Source: Rhizosphaericola sp047606825 (lineage in GTDB: Bacteria > Bacteroidota > Bacteroidia > Chitinophagales > Chitinophagaceae). From it: 44,913 nt of DNA. This document shows positions 27,682 to 36,257 of the stretch, piece by piece. The translations under genes and the position numbers were made by a program. Position 1 is the first letter of the stretch, and the number at the start of each line of letters is the position of its first letter. The notes below the pieces were generated by a model, which did no database searches, was not told the DNA's origin, and worked only from the letters and a program-made list of their open reading frames with translations. The DNA lies in the NCBI GenBank assembly GCA_047606825.1, contig JASGDY010000077.1:1-44913 (forward strand). The letters run 5' to 3'.

Positions 27682-28386
27682 TCACCCCTTATCCTCCAGT
27701 AAGGCCTTAAGCTGTTCCTCATATATTTTGCCAATAGGTATTTCCTCATTGGCGACAAAGATGATTTTGTGCTTGACGGATTCGATGCGGTTGACGGCGA
27801 CGATATAGGAACGGTGCACCCGTACAAATCGTCTTTCGTCCAGCTTTTCCATCAATGTTTTCAGCGTCATACGCACCACGAGTGGCGACTGGTTTTCCAG
27901 GTGTATCTTGAGGTAGTTGTCCAGCCCCTCGACAAACAAGATGTCGGACAGGATGACTTTGACCATGCCGTAGTCGATCTTCAGCATCAGAAACTTGGAC
28001 TCGTCGGCAACCGTTGCATTATGGACGAGGTCATAAATCTGGCGGGCTTTCTGCATCCCCTTTTCAAAACGAGCGAAGGTAAACGGTTTCAGTAAATAAT
28101 CCACCGCATCCAGGTCGTAGCTTTCCAGCGCATATTCGCCATGGGCGGTAGTGAATACCAGCATTGGCTTGTGCTGAATGGATTTGTAAAACTCCACGCC
28201 GGACATGGCTGGCATGTTGATGTCGAGCAGCAGGAGGTCGACGGGGTTTTTTTCCAGATATTTCCAGGCATCCGTCGTATTGGTGAATGTCTTTTCCAAT
28301 GTAAGGAAGTCTAGTCTTTTGCAAAATGTGTCAATCACATCAAGCGCCAGTGGCTCGTCGTCTATGGCTACAGTTTTTATCGTCAT
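27682..28386 (-). CDS. LytTR-family response regulator
   Basis: A 234-residue protein. The receiver domain (1-120) has acidic residues Asp9, Asp10 and Glu11, phospho-acceptor Asp55 in LLLLDINMPAMSG, Thr/Ser in FTTAHGEYA and Lys in LLKPF. The LytTR DNA-binding domain (about 131-232) has VEGLDNYLKIHL, LKTLMEKLDERRFVRVHRSYIV and VNRIESV. It follows the kinase gene with a 4-bp ATGA overlap, so the pair is co-translated. LytTR regulators bind direct repeats upstream of targets; candidates here are the Cthe_2159-like gene and the dioxygenase-like trio. Confidence 0.94.
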   Translation of the reverse strand: MTIKTVAIDDEPLALDVIDTFCKRLDFLTLEKTFTNTTDAWKYLEKNPVDLLLLDINMPAMSGVEFYKSIQHKPMLVFTTAHGEYALESYDLDAVDYLLKPFTFARFEKGMQKARQIYDLVHNATVADESKFLMLKIDYGMVKVILSDILFVEGLDNYLKIHLENQSPLVVRMTLKTLMEKLDERRFVRVHRSYIVAVNRIESVKHKIIFVANEEIPIGKIYEEQLKALLEDKG

Positions 28387-29483
28387 ATCAACGTGATTGA
28401 GAGAGTTAAAGAATAATCGTTTTCATTATCGACGATTTCCAGCGAATGTTTTTTGGGGTAGAGGTGTTTGAGTCTTTCGCCAGTATTGCGCATACCGATA
28501 CCCGTGGATTCCATCTGGTTGAGGTTCGGCACTTTTTTGTTGTAGGTGTACAGCGTGATACCTGTGTCGGTCATGTAAATCTGTATGCTGACGATACAGT
28601 CGGTCACGTTGGGGTTGACGCCGTATTTGAAAGCGTTTTCGATATAAGTGATCAGTATCAGCGGCGTGATTTGCTTGTTGCCTGCAAATCCAGCAACGTC
28701 GTAATACACCTGCGCCGTACTGCCGAGCCTTGCTTTTTGGAGCTCGATATAGTTGGTGACATAGTCTATTTCTTTTTGGAGCGGTATATTGTTTTCGTTC
28801 ACGTCCTTTGTGACGTAGCGCATGAGCCCCGAAAGGTGTACGATGGCCTCTCCTGCGTTGTCGTCCTTTTTGATGGACAAGGCATAGATGGTGTTCAACG
28901 TATTGAAGAGGAAATGCGGATTAATCTGGGCTTTCAAGGAAGACAGCTCGGCGTTGAGTTTGTCTTCTTTCAGTTGTGACAAGTGATCCTGCGTTTTTAA
29001 CAAAAAAGAAAAGAAAAACGCGGTGAAGAACAGATAAAGGTGCCGCCGCAATTCCCTCATGGAAAAGGAAAACAATGGTTGTTGCCTAGGTGGTCGGTGC
29101 TGTGCGTCATTGATCATCGGCAAATGACCGTCCGGTGGCGGCAAATGGCCTCCTACAGGCGGCGGTGTTCGCAGTTGCCCCAAATTTAGACCGTCCACTA
29201 TCAGGTGCGGCAATGCAAAAGCAATACACAGAAAGCCCACCACAAAAAGAGCGTACAAAAGGTATTTTTTTGAAAAAAAATATTTTGGTAAAAAAACATA
29301 ATAGTTCAGGTAAAAAAAAGCTAGTAAAAACAGGTTGGCGACCGCGTCCTGGACAATCATCCTGGACGTGGAAAAAACAGTCTCACCCGGCATCCGTTCA
29401 AAAAGCAATGCGGGAATAATGAGAAAAAAGAAAAAGAAAAAAACATGCATCAACAACGTCCGTTGCCTTAATTTATATTTCAT
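28383..29483 (-). CDS. LytS/YehU-type sensor histidine kinase
   Basis: A 366-residue protein. Four TM helices are predicted (about 10-29, 43-65, 74-97, 146-163). Between TM3 and TM4, residues 98-142 form a Pro-rich extracytoplasmic loop with His113, His120 and His129. The kinase core has the phospho-acceptor His190 in QINPHFLFNTLN and an ATP-binding half with ENAFKYG and GIGMRNTGERL. This is the PF06580 class that pairs with LytTR regulators, and such a gene overlaps its 3' end by 4 bp. I chose the ATG at 29483; a GTG ten codons upstream is possible. The signal is unknown. Confidence 0.92.
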   Translation of the reverse strand: MKYKLRQRTLLMHVFFFFFFLIIPALLFERMPGETVFSTSRMIVQDAVANLFLLAFFYLNYYVFLPKYFFSKKYLLYALFVVGFLCIAFALPHLIVDGLNLGQLRTPPPVGGHLPPPDGHLPMINDAQHRPPRQQPLFSFSMRELRRHLYLFFTAFFFSFLLKTQDHLSQLKEDKLNAELSSLKAQINPHFLFNTLNTIYALSIKKDDNAGEAIVHLSGLMRYVTKDVNENNIPLQKEIDYVTNYIELQKARLGSTAQVYYDVAGFAGNKQITPLILITYIENAFKYGVNPNVTDCIVSIQIYMTDTGITLYTYNKKVPNLNQMESTGIGMRNTGERLKHLYPKKHSLEIVDNENDYSLTLSITLI

Positions 29484-29657
29484 TAACGTAAAATTACACT
29501 TTTTCCCTCCCACGTCTTTTTATCCTTGGGTTTTGTGGCAAAACCCTCTATTGTCGTGGTCAATCAAAAGATTGTACGACTAAATATTGTTAGCCACACT
29601 TGGCAAGGATTGGACAATGGGAAGCGGTGATGCAAAAACATTGTATAGCGTCGGGCG

Positions 29658-29670
29658 TTTTTACTTTTAA
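29658..29670 (+). repeat. T-rich tract overlapping the 3' end of the papain-like gene
   Basis: The plus strand reads TTTTTACTTTTAA; its last bases overlap the stop codon of the minus-strand gene at 29667. It is a short member of the oriented tract family. Confidence 0.45.
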
Positions 29671-30821
29671 GGCCAGTTGTTCGTAACGATAAACAGGCTG
29701 GAATTGTCCCTTCTATCCTCGTCCGAAAGTTTACCTTCCAATATGCTCTGTCCGGTGTCGCCAGGGTCGTTGCCCTTTCCGAGCGGCCAAGAGCCATTCG
29801 TTTCCTTGATGTTGATGCCCGCGACGGCAGCAACAACCAAGCCGAAATCAGTACAATTGTTTTTGTTGAGATGGTAGCGTTTGTAGCTGTATTGGCGCAC
29901 CATGCGCAGCACCAGTTTGAACTGCTTGTAGGTGATGAATTTCCCGACTGCCTCGTCCCAGAGGTGGAGCGAATCGTTTTTGAAAGTGGAGGACGTTCCC
30001 GGAAGCAACGGCGTTGCAGACAGGATGTTGTCTTTTTGCGGATAGAAACCGAAAGTCCGAGAAACGGATTTACCGTCCGGTTCATATTTTATGAGCGATA
30101 TAAACATGTGTCCCACGTTGTTGAAGAGGGCAAACTGCTTGCGTTTCCCAAACTCTGGTTGCTTCAAATGCACGATGATTCCATAGGCCAGGCCCTCCTC
30201 GTCGTCCCTGAACGGAGCAATCAGCTTGCGGAACGACACGGGTTTGGAATCGATTTTTTTGTCTCTGTTGCTGACGAGCAGCGTATCTGCGCCCACAACG
30301 TACTTTTCCGGATGTTCCTCCAGGGAATCCTTGTCAAACAACGGCATCGGAAAGTCAATCAACGTACTGTCCACATCCAGCCTGAACGTGTTGTCTGCGA
30401 TATGTAAATCATCAAACGCATGGGCATACGAAAAATATTTCAACGCCAATGGATAGTTTTTGTAACGCGCCATCAATATGGCAAGGTTGTAATACGTTTT
30501 TTTGGACAATAGTTTCTTGGATGTGGACGCTTTTTCCTTTTTCAGAAAAGAAAAAAAAGAACTGATGGCGTCCTTGTCCATTTTCTTGACGGCGATGTCG
30601 CCGACCTGGACAGAATCTTCATAGCTCATCAAAGGCAAGGAAGAGACGCTGTCTACCTTCCCGGTCGGTGGTGCTACGTGGGCGGCGACCAACGGCATGT
30701 TGCTGCTGATGCTTTTAATCGTGTTTACGGGCAGCATTTGTACAGCGACCGACTGCTGGGCACGGGACTGTACCAGCACCAAAGCCAAGAATAAGACAAA
30801 GTATGACGAAAGCCGTTGCAT
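29667..30821 (-). CDS. Secreted protein with putative permuted papain-like fold
   Basis: A 384-residue protein with a signal peptide (LSSYFVLFLALVLVQSRA, cleavage before QQSV). The N-terminal half is low in recognisable motifs but has an LSKKTYYNLAILMARYKNYPLALKYFSYAH stretch like a single TPR. The C-terminal half has NNVGHMFISLIKY (His about 236), FGFYPQKD, and NKNNCTDFGLVVAAVAGI (Cys about 322). A His before a Cys in GH-x-FISL...NNCTDF order resembles circularly permuted NlpC/P60-like proteins and DUF4105. Peptidase or lipase activity would be inference. The gene is alone, with a -7 box at 30841-30848. Confidence 0.6.
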   Translation of the reverse strand: MQRLSSYFVLFLALVLVQSRAQQSVAVQMLPVNTIKSISSNMPLVAAHVAPPTGKVDSVSSLPLMSYEDSVQVGDIAVKKMDKDAISSFFSFLKKEKASTSKKLLSKKTYYNLAILMARYKNYPLALKYFSYAHAFDDLHIADNTFRLDVDSTLIDFPMPLFDKDSLEEHPEKYVVGADTLLVSNRDKKIDSKPVSFRKLIAPFRDDEEGLAYGIIVHLKQPEFGKRKQFALFNNVGHMFISLIKYEPDGKSVSRTFGFYPQKDNILSATPLLPGTSSTFKNDSLHLWDEAVGKFITYKQFKLVLRMVRQYSYKRYHLNKNNCTDFGLVVAAVAGINIKETNGSWPLGKGNDPGDTGQSILEGKLSDEDRRDNSSLFIVTNNWP

Positions 30822-30840
30822 CTATAAATTAAAGGATACA

Positions 30841-30848
30841 CAAAAATA
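30841..30848 (-). promoter_or_regulatory. -7 element before the papain-like gene
   Basis: On the minus strand it reads TATTTTTG, an exact TAnnTTTG match, 19 bp upstream of the ATG at 30821. A second copy of the same octamer lies at 30861-30868. Neither has TTTG at the -33 position. Confidence 0.45.
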
Positions 30849-31109
30849 AACATGCGGCGGCAAAAATATGGCATTTCCGACATTTCGCATTTTCCGCCAA
30901 CCATTGTGACGGACTGTAGCATCAATACCGTTTTGGGATGTGTGCGCTACGGTCCGACCAACCTCAGAAAATGATGGTGTAGAACCATATTGAATTGTAG
31001 ATAGAACTGGTTTAACCTTTTTTAACTATGGCGATGTCCGTCAGGAACAAATGTGAAATCCGAAAAAACAGAGACGGACAATCAATCCGTCTCCACAATA
31101 ATTTAAAAC

Positions 31110-32459
31110 CTACGCCTCGCCTTTAGGTGGCTGCTGTCCCCTTGGCGGTTGGCCACCGTTGGGACGTGGCGGTTTTCTGTTGTTGGGGCGGTTGTTATTG
31201 TTGTTTTGCGGACGGCGGTCGTTGTGGCGCTGAGGCGCGTTGTTGTTGGATTTTTTCTGTTCAAAATAGGAGTTGGCGGGTCTTCCGTTGCTGCTGTCGC
31301 CCGTCGCTTCGGGTGCGGGTCTTCTAGTATTGTTATTGCCTCGGTTTTTGTTGTGGTGTTTGTGGCTTTTTTTATCCAAGCTTTTGATGCTAATCTGACC
31401 GACGACATCGACAAATCCCGCATCGACTTCCACGGTTTCCTTTGCACTAAAGAGCTCCACGTGCTTGAGCTCGTCAACGATTTCGCCTTTGGTGTTGAGA
31501 CGTATTATTTCGTTGACGCGGGCGATGGTGAGCGGATATTGTCTGTTGCTGTCGGGCAGCGTGTACCACATCAGGTTTTTGAAAATATCTTTCTTAACCA
31601 ATACGGCCTTGCCTTTGGTGGTCTGGAGCGCATCGGCGTTGTTGGGAAACTGTTGCAGTGCGTCCAGATACGTGTCCAGCTCGTAGTTGAGGCAGCATTT
31701 GAGGCGGCCGCACTGGCCGCTGAGTTTGGTCTGGTTGATGCTGAGGTTTTGGTAGCGCGCAGCGGTGGTAGTGACACTTTTGAAATCGGTCAACCATGTG
31801 CTGCAACAGAGTTCGCGGCCGCAGCTTCCGATGCCGCCGACCTTGCCGGCTTCCTGGCGGATACCGATTTGGCGCATTTCCACTTTGAGTTTGAACTCGG
31901 CAGCGTAGAGCTTAATCATCTCACGGAAATCGACGCGGTCGTCGGCCGTATAGAAAAAAGTCGCTTTCTTGCCGTCGGCCTGTATCTCGACCTCGCTGAT
32001 TTTCATCTGGAGCTTGAGCTGGCGGGCGATGGCGCGGCTGCGAGCCTGTATTTCCGGTTCGCGTGTCTTGTTGAGCGTATAGGACGCGAGGTCTTTTTCG
32101 CTGCTGAGGCGCAGGATTTTTTTGATTTCCTGGCTGTCTTCCTTAAGCGAACGTTTTTTGAGTTGCAGGCGCACGAGCTCGCCCGTAAGCGAAACCTCCC
32201 CCACGTCAAAGCCGCTGACACCCTCGACGGTCACCATCTGCCCTTTTTCCAAAGGTTGCAAAGAGACGTTCCTGTAATAGTCCTTCCGACTGCCTTTATT
32301 AAAACTGACTTCTACGATTTTGCAACTACTTTCAGGGTCGCTGAAAGGAAGGTTGGCCAACCAGTCAAATACGTTCAATCTATTGCAACCTCCGGAACTA
32401 CAGCCGCCGTTGCTCTTGCAACCGTTTGGCGTGCCGGTTCCACAATTTCCACAACCCAT
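31110..32459 (-). CDS. ricT: PSP1-domain protein RicT (YaaT)
   Basis: A 449-residue protein. An N-terminal Cys-rich stretch holds five cysteines in the first 25 residues. The PSP1 region (about 45-330) includes EVSFNKGSRKDYY, ADDRVDFREMIK and the paired motifs GSCGRELCC and CGRLKCCLNYE. In Bacillus RicT joins RicA and RicF in an Fe-S complex that affects RNase Y. The last 85 residues are a disordered Asn/Arg/Pro/Gly-rich tail that could bind RNA. holB lies just upstream on the same strand, as in Bacillus (holB-yaaT), which supports the assignment. The length exceeds the Bacillus protein mainly through the tail and N-terminus. Confidence 0.9.
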   Translation of the reverse strand: MGCGNCGTGTPNGCKSNGGCSSGGCNRLNVFDWLANLPFSDPESSCKIVEVSFNKGSRKDYYRNVSLQPLEKGQMVTVEGVSGFDVGEVSLTGELVRLQLKKRSLKEDSQEIKKILRLSSEKDLASYTLNKTREPEIQARSRAIARQLKLQMKISEVEIQADGKKATFFYTADDRVDFREMIKLYAAEFKLKVEMRQIGIRQEAGKVGGIGSCGRELCCSTWLTDFKSVTTTAARYQNLSINQTKLSGQCGRLKCCLNYELDTYLDALQQFPNNADALQTTKGKAVLVKKDIFKNLMWYTLPDSNRQYPLTIARVNEIIRLNTKGEIVDELKHVELFSAKETVEVDAGFVDVVGQISIKSLDKKSHKHHNKNRGNNNTRRPAPEATGDSSNGRPANSYFEQKKSNNNAPQRHNDRRPQNNNNNRPNNRKPPRPNGGQPPRGQQPPKGEA

Positions 32460-32637
32460 AATATATATTTGAAGTACGGATTTTTAGCTGTTAGCCGTCA
32501 GCCCATGGCTAAAAAAACGTAACGAATCGTATATTGATTTTATAGAAAAATATAAATAAAATTACTAAGAATCAATATGTTATTAAAAAAATAAATACCA
32601 ATGGCGGTTCATTCCGCCTATATCCAAAAACGACGCA

Positions 32638-33828
32638 CTAATCCGCCAAAATTAGTGCTTTATCCTTAATAATGTGCGCGAGCTTGATGGTCAGCGCGTG
32701 AAAGAGCATTTTGGGGTTGGCGTTGCGCTCGATATAATATGCCGCTTTGTCGAGTTCCTGGGCGATGGCTTCCTGTTGCGATAGGTCCACCATCTTGTTG
32801 AGCCGCTGCGCAAAATCCTTTTCCGAATCGGCTATCGTAAACGCGTCACCCATGACGCGCAGGCGCACGCTCTGTTCCAGCAAATGGCTGAAATACTGGA
32901 GAAACTGCTTCTGCGACTCGCGCCCTTCCTTGCTGATATGGTCAATCCACTTGACCTGCGCGACCGGGCCGCCTTTGAGCAAGGCATTGAGCCAGTCGCG
33001 CAGCAAGCCCTGCCAGTCGTTGCTACCTTCCTCTTTGGCCAGGGCCAATGCCTCACGGAAATTGCCGTCGGAAATCCCCGCCGCCAAAGTCGCCTTTTGC
33101 CCGGGGAAACCGCGAGCCAACAGCGCGGACTCAATTTCAGCGGTTTCCGGTTTGGGGATGCGGACGAGTTGGCAGCGGCTCAATATCGTCGGCAATATCG
33201 CGTCCGCGTTCTCGGCGACCAATATAAACAATGTGTTGGCGGGCGGCTCCTCAATCAGTTTCAGCAATTTGTTGCCTTCTTTGTTGAGGTATTCGGGCAT
33301 CCACATTATCAGCACTTTGTATTCGCTTTCAAAGCTTTTGAGGCTGAGCTTGTGGATGATGGCGTTGCATTCCTCGGCAGTGATATTGCCTTGTTTGTTT
33401 TCCGCGCCGATGTATTGAAGCCATTCGTAGGCATTGCCGTAGGGGTTGTGTTCCAAAAACTCGCGCCACGCCGTGATGTAATCGGTACTGACAGGTTTTT
33501 CGCCTGGTTTTTTGGCAATGACAGGATAGGAATAATGGATGTCGGGATGCGCATATTGGGACGCTTTGAGACAGGCACTGCACTCGCCGCAGGCATCCAT
33601 GCGTACCGGCGTGTCCTCCGCTTCGCCAAAAAGGGAAGACCCACCATCCCGTCTGGAATGCCGGACTTTTTCGCAAGTGATATATTGTGCAAATGCCAAT
33701 GCCAACGGCAATGCGCCACTGCCGTCCCGACCAAGGAACAAAAGCGCATGGCTCAACCGATTGTGCTGTACCAAATCAACTAGATGTTCTTTAACGTATT
33801 GTAGACCAACTACTTCTGAAAAGCGCAT
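32638..33828 (-). CDS. holB: DNA polymerase III subunit delta prime
   Basis: A 396-residue clamp-loader protein. The N-terminus FSEVVGLQYVKEHLVDLVQHNRLSHALLFLG is typical. The P-loop is degenerate: GRDGSGAL (33-40) has Ala where active ATPases have Lys, in line with delta prime not hydrolysing ATP. A zinc module uses Cys52, Cys80, Cys83 and Cys86 (CGECSAC) with a longer insert than in E. coli. KLIEEPPANTLFILV and the SRC motif (ILSRCQLVRIP) follow. It acts with DnaX and HolA to load the sliding clamp. The ricT gene follows after 178 bp. Confidence 0.93.
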   Translation of the reverse strand: MRFSEVVGLQYVKEHLVDLVQHNRLSHALLFLGRDGSGALPLALAFAQYITCEKVRHSRRDGGSSLFGEAEDTPVRMDACGECSACLKASQYAHPDIHYSYPVIAKKPGEKPVSTDYITAWREFLEHNPYGNAYEWLQYIGAENKQGNITAEECNAIIHKLSLKSFESEYKVLIMWMPEYLNKEGNKLLKLIEEPPANTLFILVAENADAILPTILSRCQLVRIPKPETAEIESALLARGFPGQKATLAAGISDGNFREALALAKEEGSNDWQGLLRDWLNALLKGGPVAQVKWIDHISKEGRESQKQFLQYFSHLLEQSVRLRVMGDAFTIADSEKDFAQRLNKMVDLSQQEAIAQELDKAAYYIERNANPKMLFHALTIKLAHIIKDKALILAD

Positions 33829-33916
33829 GGGGATTTTTTGAGTTATGGATTTTGAATTGAGAAATGTTTGCTTGCACGGTCGTTGTTACTGGCGTTAAGT
33901 ATAAACCGCACCCTGC

Positions 33917-34000
33917 CCCTCTCCCCAGTGAGAGGGAACAGAACCAGAGAGAAGGCGCGGAGTCCAACCCTTTTTGTTTTTGCCTTTTTACTTTCTGCTT
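33917..34000 (+). repeat. Composite element: CTCTCC palindrome plus T-rich tract at the 3' end of gpx-like gene
   Basis: CCCTCTC (33917-33923) pairs with GAGAGGG (33930-33936). It is followed by AACAGAACCAGAGAG, GAGTCCAACC and a T-rich tract (33971-34000) that runs into the stop codon of the minus-strand gene. The order palindrome, AGAACCAGAGAG, T-rich tract is the same as at 20391-20473. Confidence 0.65.
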
Positions 34001-34556
34001 AATCAATATACTTCAGCAGTTCCGGACTGTCGGGTGTGACTTTGCTGTCAAAATGCGCGACGAGATTGCCATTTTCGTCAATATAGAACTTGTTGAAATT
34101 CCAGGAAATCGTGGCGTCCAGTACGCCGTTTTCGGATTTCTGCGTGAGGTATTGGTAGATAGGGGTGATGTTGGCGCCTTTGACGTCCACGCGCGTGGTG
34201 AGCGGGAATGTCACGCCATAGTTTTTCTGGCAAAAGGAGCTGATATCCTTGTTGTCCTCAAATTCCTGTCCACCAAAGTTGTCGGACGGAAATCCCACGA
34301 TGACGAGCTTGTCCTTGTGGGATTCGTACAGCTTTTCCAGACCGGCATATTGCTTTGTGAAGCCGCATTTGGACGCGGTGTTGACAATCAATATTTTTTT
34401 GCCTTTGTATTGGGCAAAATCAATCGTGCCGCCGTCCAGACCGGCAATCTTGAAGTCGTATATTTTTTTCGTTTCCATTTTATCTTTTTTTGGAATGAAT
34501 GCGGAGCAGGCAACCAACAGGAGGACTGTACCCAATAGGTAGGATATTTTTTTCAT
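33999..34556 (-). CDS. Glutathione peroxidase-like thiol peroxidase (lipoprotein)
   Basis: A 185-residue protein. The N-terminus MKKISYLLGTVLLLVACSAF is a lipoprotein signal with Cys17. The core (about 30-185) has the peroxidatic site NTASKCGFTKQY (Cys64), the GFPSDNFGGQE motif and SWNFNKFYI with the catalytic Trp and Asn. In most relatives the second motif is FPCNQFGGQE; here Cys is replaced by Ser and Gln by Asn, so a resolving Cys of that type is missing. Bacterial members usually use thioredoxin. The protein should reduce peroxides in the periplasm. An internal ATG at residue 27 could give a cytosolic form. Confidence 0.9.
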   Translation of the reverse strand: MKKISYLLGTVLLLVACSAFIPKKDKMETKKIYDFKIAGLDGGTIDFAQYKGKKILIVNTASKCGFTKQYAGLEKLYESHKDKLVIVGFPSDNFGGQEFEDNKDISSFCQKNYGVTFPLTTRVDVKGANITPIYQYLTQKSENGVLDATISWNFNKFYIDENGNLVAHFDSKVTPDSPELLKYID

Positions 34557-34584
34557 TTGTGTAATTTTTTGTTTTTTGTCAGAC

Positions 34585-34622
34585 CACCCCGCCCCCTCTC
34601 CCAAGTGAGAGGGGGCGGGGTG
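34585..34622. repeat. Perfect 16-bp inverted repeat of the CTCTCC family
   Basis: The arms 34585-34600 and 34607-34622 are exact reverse complements (16 bp), with the loop CCAAGT. The same loop and CTCTC/GAGAG core occur at 20392-20407 and 40019-40036. It lies between the beta-helix lipoprotein stop and the gpx-like start, both minus strand, and could act as a hairpin between them. Confidence 0.8.
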
Positions 34623-34651
34623 AGACCTAAGAGACCCTAAAGTTAGTGCAA

Positions 34652-36073
34652 TTACGGATTTTCGTAGCAACCGATGGCAGGTTTTAACGTATTTCTTTTA
34701 TTTCCCAAAAGGTCGTAAGGAATGCCGTCAACCGTAACCGCCGCGCCATAACAAGGCGAACCAACCGACAACCGAAAATTATACTGCACTTTGTCGTTGT
34801 CCACCAACAGGAAATCCGGGTCGATATTCTGCAACATATCGGACAACTGAACCAACGACGGCAGACTGGAATACCGCGCCAAGGAATGGTCTATCTTGAT
34901 GACCGTATTGGTGCCCGAGCTTGTACCAACGCCGATTTCATTGTCCAAAGCCGCATTGTCGCCCCAGAGGACGCAGTTCCTCACGACAATCTGGAACGGC
35001 TCAGACGACGAACCGTTGAATATCACGGACGGCATGTTATGCGACACATAAAGATTGCCGTAACCGACCAACGTATTGTAAATCAATGAATATTGTCCAC
35101 CGTTGTACAGACCGACACCGCTGCCGTTGTTGGCGACCAAGGAATTGACAACCGAGAGATTGCCCAAGCGCGAAAGAACGGCATAACCCGAATTGTTCTG
35201 TACGATACAGCCAGTCAACGCGAGTTTCTGGGTGGACGGCACAGATGCGTTGAGCGTGTCTACAATACCGTGGACGGCGTTTTGGACGGTGACATAGCTC
35301 AAGATATTTCCCGTGCTGCCGGCACCAAATTCCAGTCCTGGCCAGGCGCCAGCGAGTTTGGTATAATCCACGTTGTCGACCTCGTCGAGGCGGTCGGTCG
35401 TAAACTGAATCCTGTCCACAGCCGCCGTATCTCCATTGGCGAGCAACCGTCCGTTGACCAAAAGTCCGGCAGCGGCATGGCAATAGATTTTTGTGCCTTT
35501 TTCGATGGTCAGTGTTTTGTTTTCGGGTAGGGTAATATTTTTCAACAAGACGATGGGGAGCGTGGCTGTCCAGGTCGTGTCGTCAGTAATCAACGGATTA
35601 TCAAGGTACACCGCATTCTGTCCATAAGCCAGCAACTGCACATATTTGGTATTGCCGTTGTAGCCAATACCGATGCTGTCCCGCACCAAAAAAGGATTTT
35701 GCGCATTGGTCGGGTCGATATTGACCCGCACAAAACAATAGATGCTGTCTCCCCCGTCGATGTCGATATTGGAAAACTCTGTTCCGGCAATGCCGTTGAC
35801 ATTTACCTGAAAGGAAGATGCACTACCACCCGCCAAACGCACCAGGTCCAAATGCAGCCTCTGCTGGTCATAGTTAAATATCTTGAAATAGCGGGTCGCC
35901 GAACCCTGTGAAGTAAACACAGTATCAAACTTGACGGAATCCGTGACGACCAACAATACATCGGAGCTATCGCCGTAATCGTCTTTTTTGCAGGAAAAAA
36001 ATACCGCAAAAAGCAAGCACACGGTCAATATGGTGGATTTTCTGAACGACAATGCGTTTCTGTTTAGGGACAT
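34652..36073 (-). CDS. Right-handed beta-helix lipoprotein
   Basis: A 473-residue protein. The lipoprotein signal ends at Cys28 (VFFSC) and is followed by KKDD. Residues 35-160 look like an all-beta domain (VTDSVKFDTVFTSQGSATRYFKIFN). Residues 170-450 contain repeated beta-helix rungs: LENKTLTIEKGTKIYCHA-like, NILSYVTVQNAVHGI, LALTGCIVQNNSGYAV, SVVNSLVANNGSGVGLY and FQIVVRNCVLWGDNAAL. The ending DLLGNKRNTLKPAIGCYE is the typical closing motif of Bacteroidota 'choice-of-anchor Q' and right-handed helix proteins. The location is the cell surface or periplasm; the ligand is unknown. I chose the ATG at 36073; a GTG four codons upstream is possible. Confidence 0.85.
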   Translation of the reverse strand: MSLNRNALSFRKSTILTVCLLFAVFFSCKKDDYGDSSDVLLVVTDSVKFDTVFTSQGSATRYFKIFNYDQQRLHLDLVRLAGGSASSFQVNVNGIAGTEFSNIDIDGGDSIYCFVRVNIDPTNAQNPFLVRDSIGIGYNGNTKYVQLLAYGQNAVYLDNPLITDDTTWTATLPIVLLKNITLPENKTLTIEKGTKIYCHAAAGLLVNGRLLANGDTAAVDRIQFTTDRLDEVDNVDYTKLAGAWPGLEFGAGSTGNILSYVTVQNAVHGIVDTLNASVPSTQKLALTGCIVQNNSGYAVLSRLGNLSVVNSLVANNGSGVGLYNGGQYSLIYNTLVGYGNLYVSHNMPSVIFNGSSSEPFQIVVRNCVLWGDNAALDNEIGVGTSSGTNTVIKIDHSLARYSSLPSLVQLSDMLQNIDPDFLLVDNDKVQYNFRLSVGSPCYGAAVTVDGIPYDLLGNKRNTLKPAIGCYENP

Positions 36074-36161
36074 AACGTTTGACACGGTTGAATATTATCT
36101 TCAAAGGAGAAAATACACGCGTAGGATGGATGTTCGTCGGCTTGCATCGGCCGCAGGTGCA

Positions 36162-36185
36162 ATTTTTACCTTTTTACTTTTTAAC
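36162..36185 (+). repeat. T-rich tract upstream of the SDR gene
   Basis: The plus strand reads TTTTTACCTTTTTACTTTTTAACC, 73 bp before the ATG of the SDR gene. It belongs to the oriented tract family, although it is farther from its gene than the others. Confidence 0.5.
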
Positions 36186-36257
36186 CTATATCATTTTTTC
36201 TATTGTCAAAATACGCCAAATTTGACCTTATTTAACGATTGCAAAAAATCTATCGAT

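Noticed and set aside
31149..32522. 457-codon open frame on the plus strand opposite ricT
   Set aside because: It is the antisense shadow of a well-supported gene. Its composition (Val/Phe/Ala-rich) comes from reading ricT codons backward, and it has no recognisable motif.
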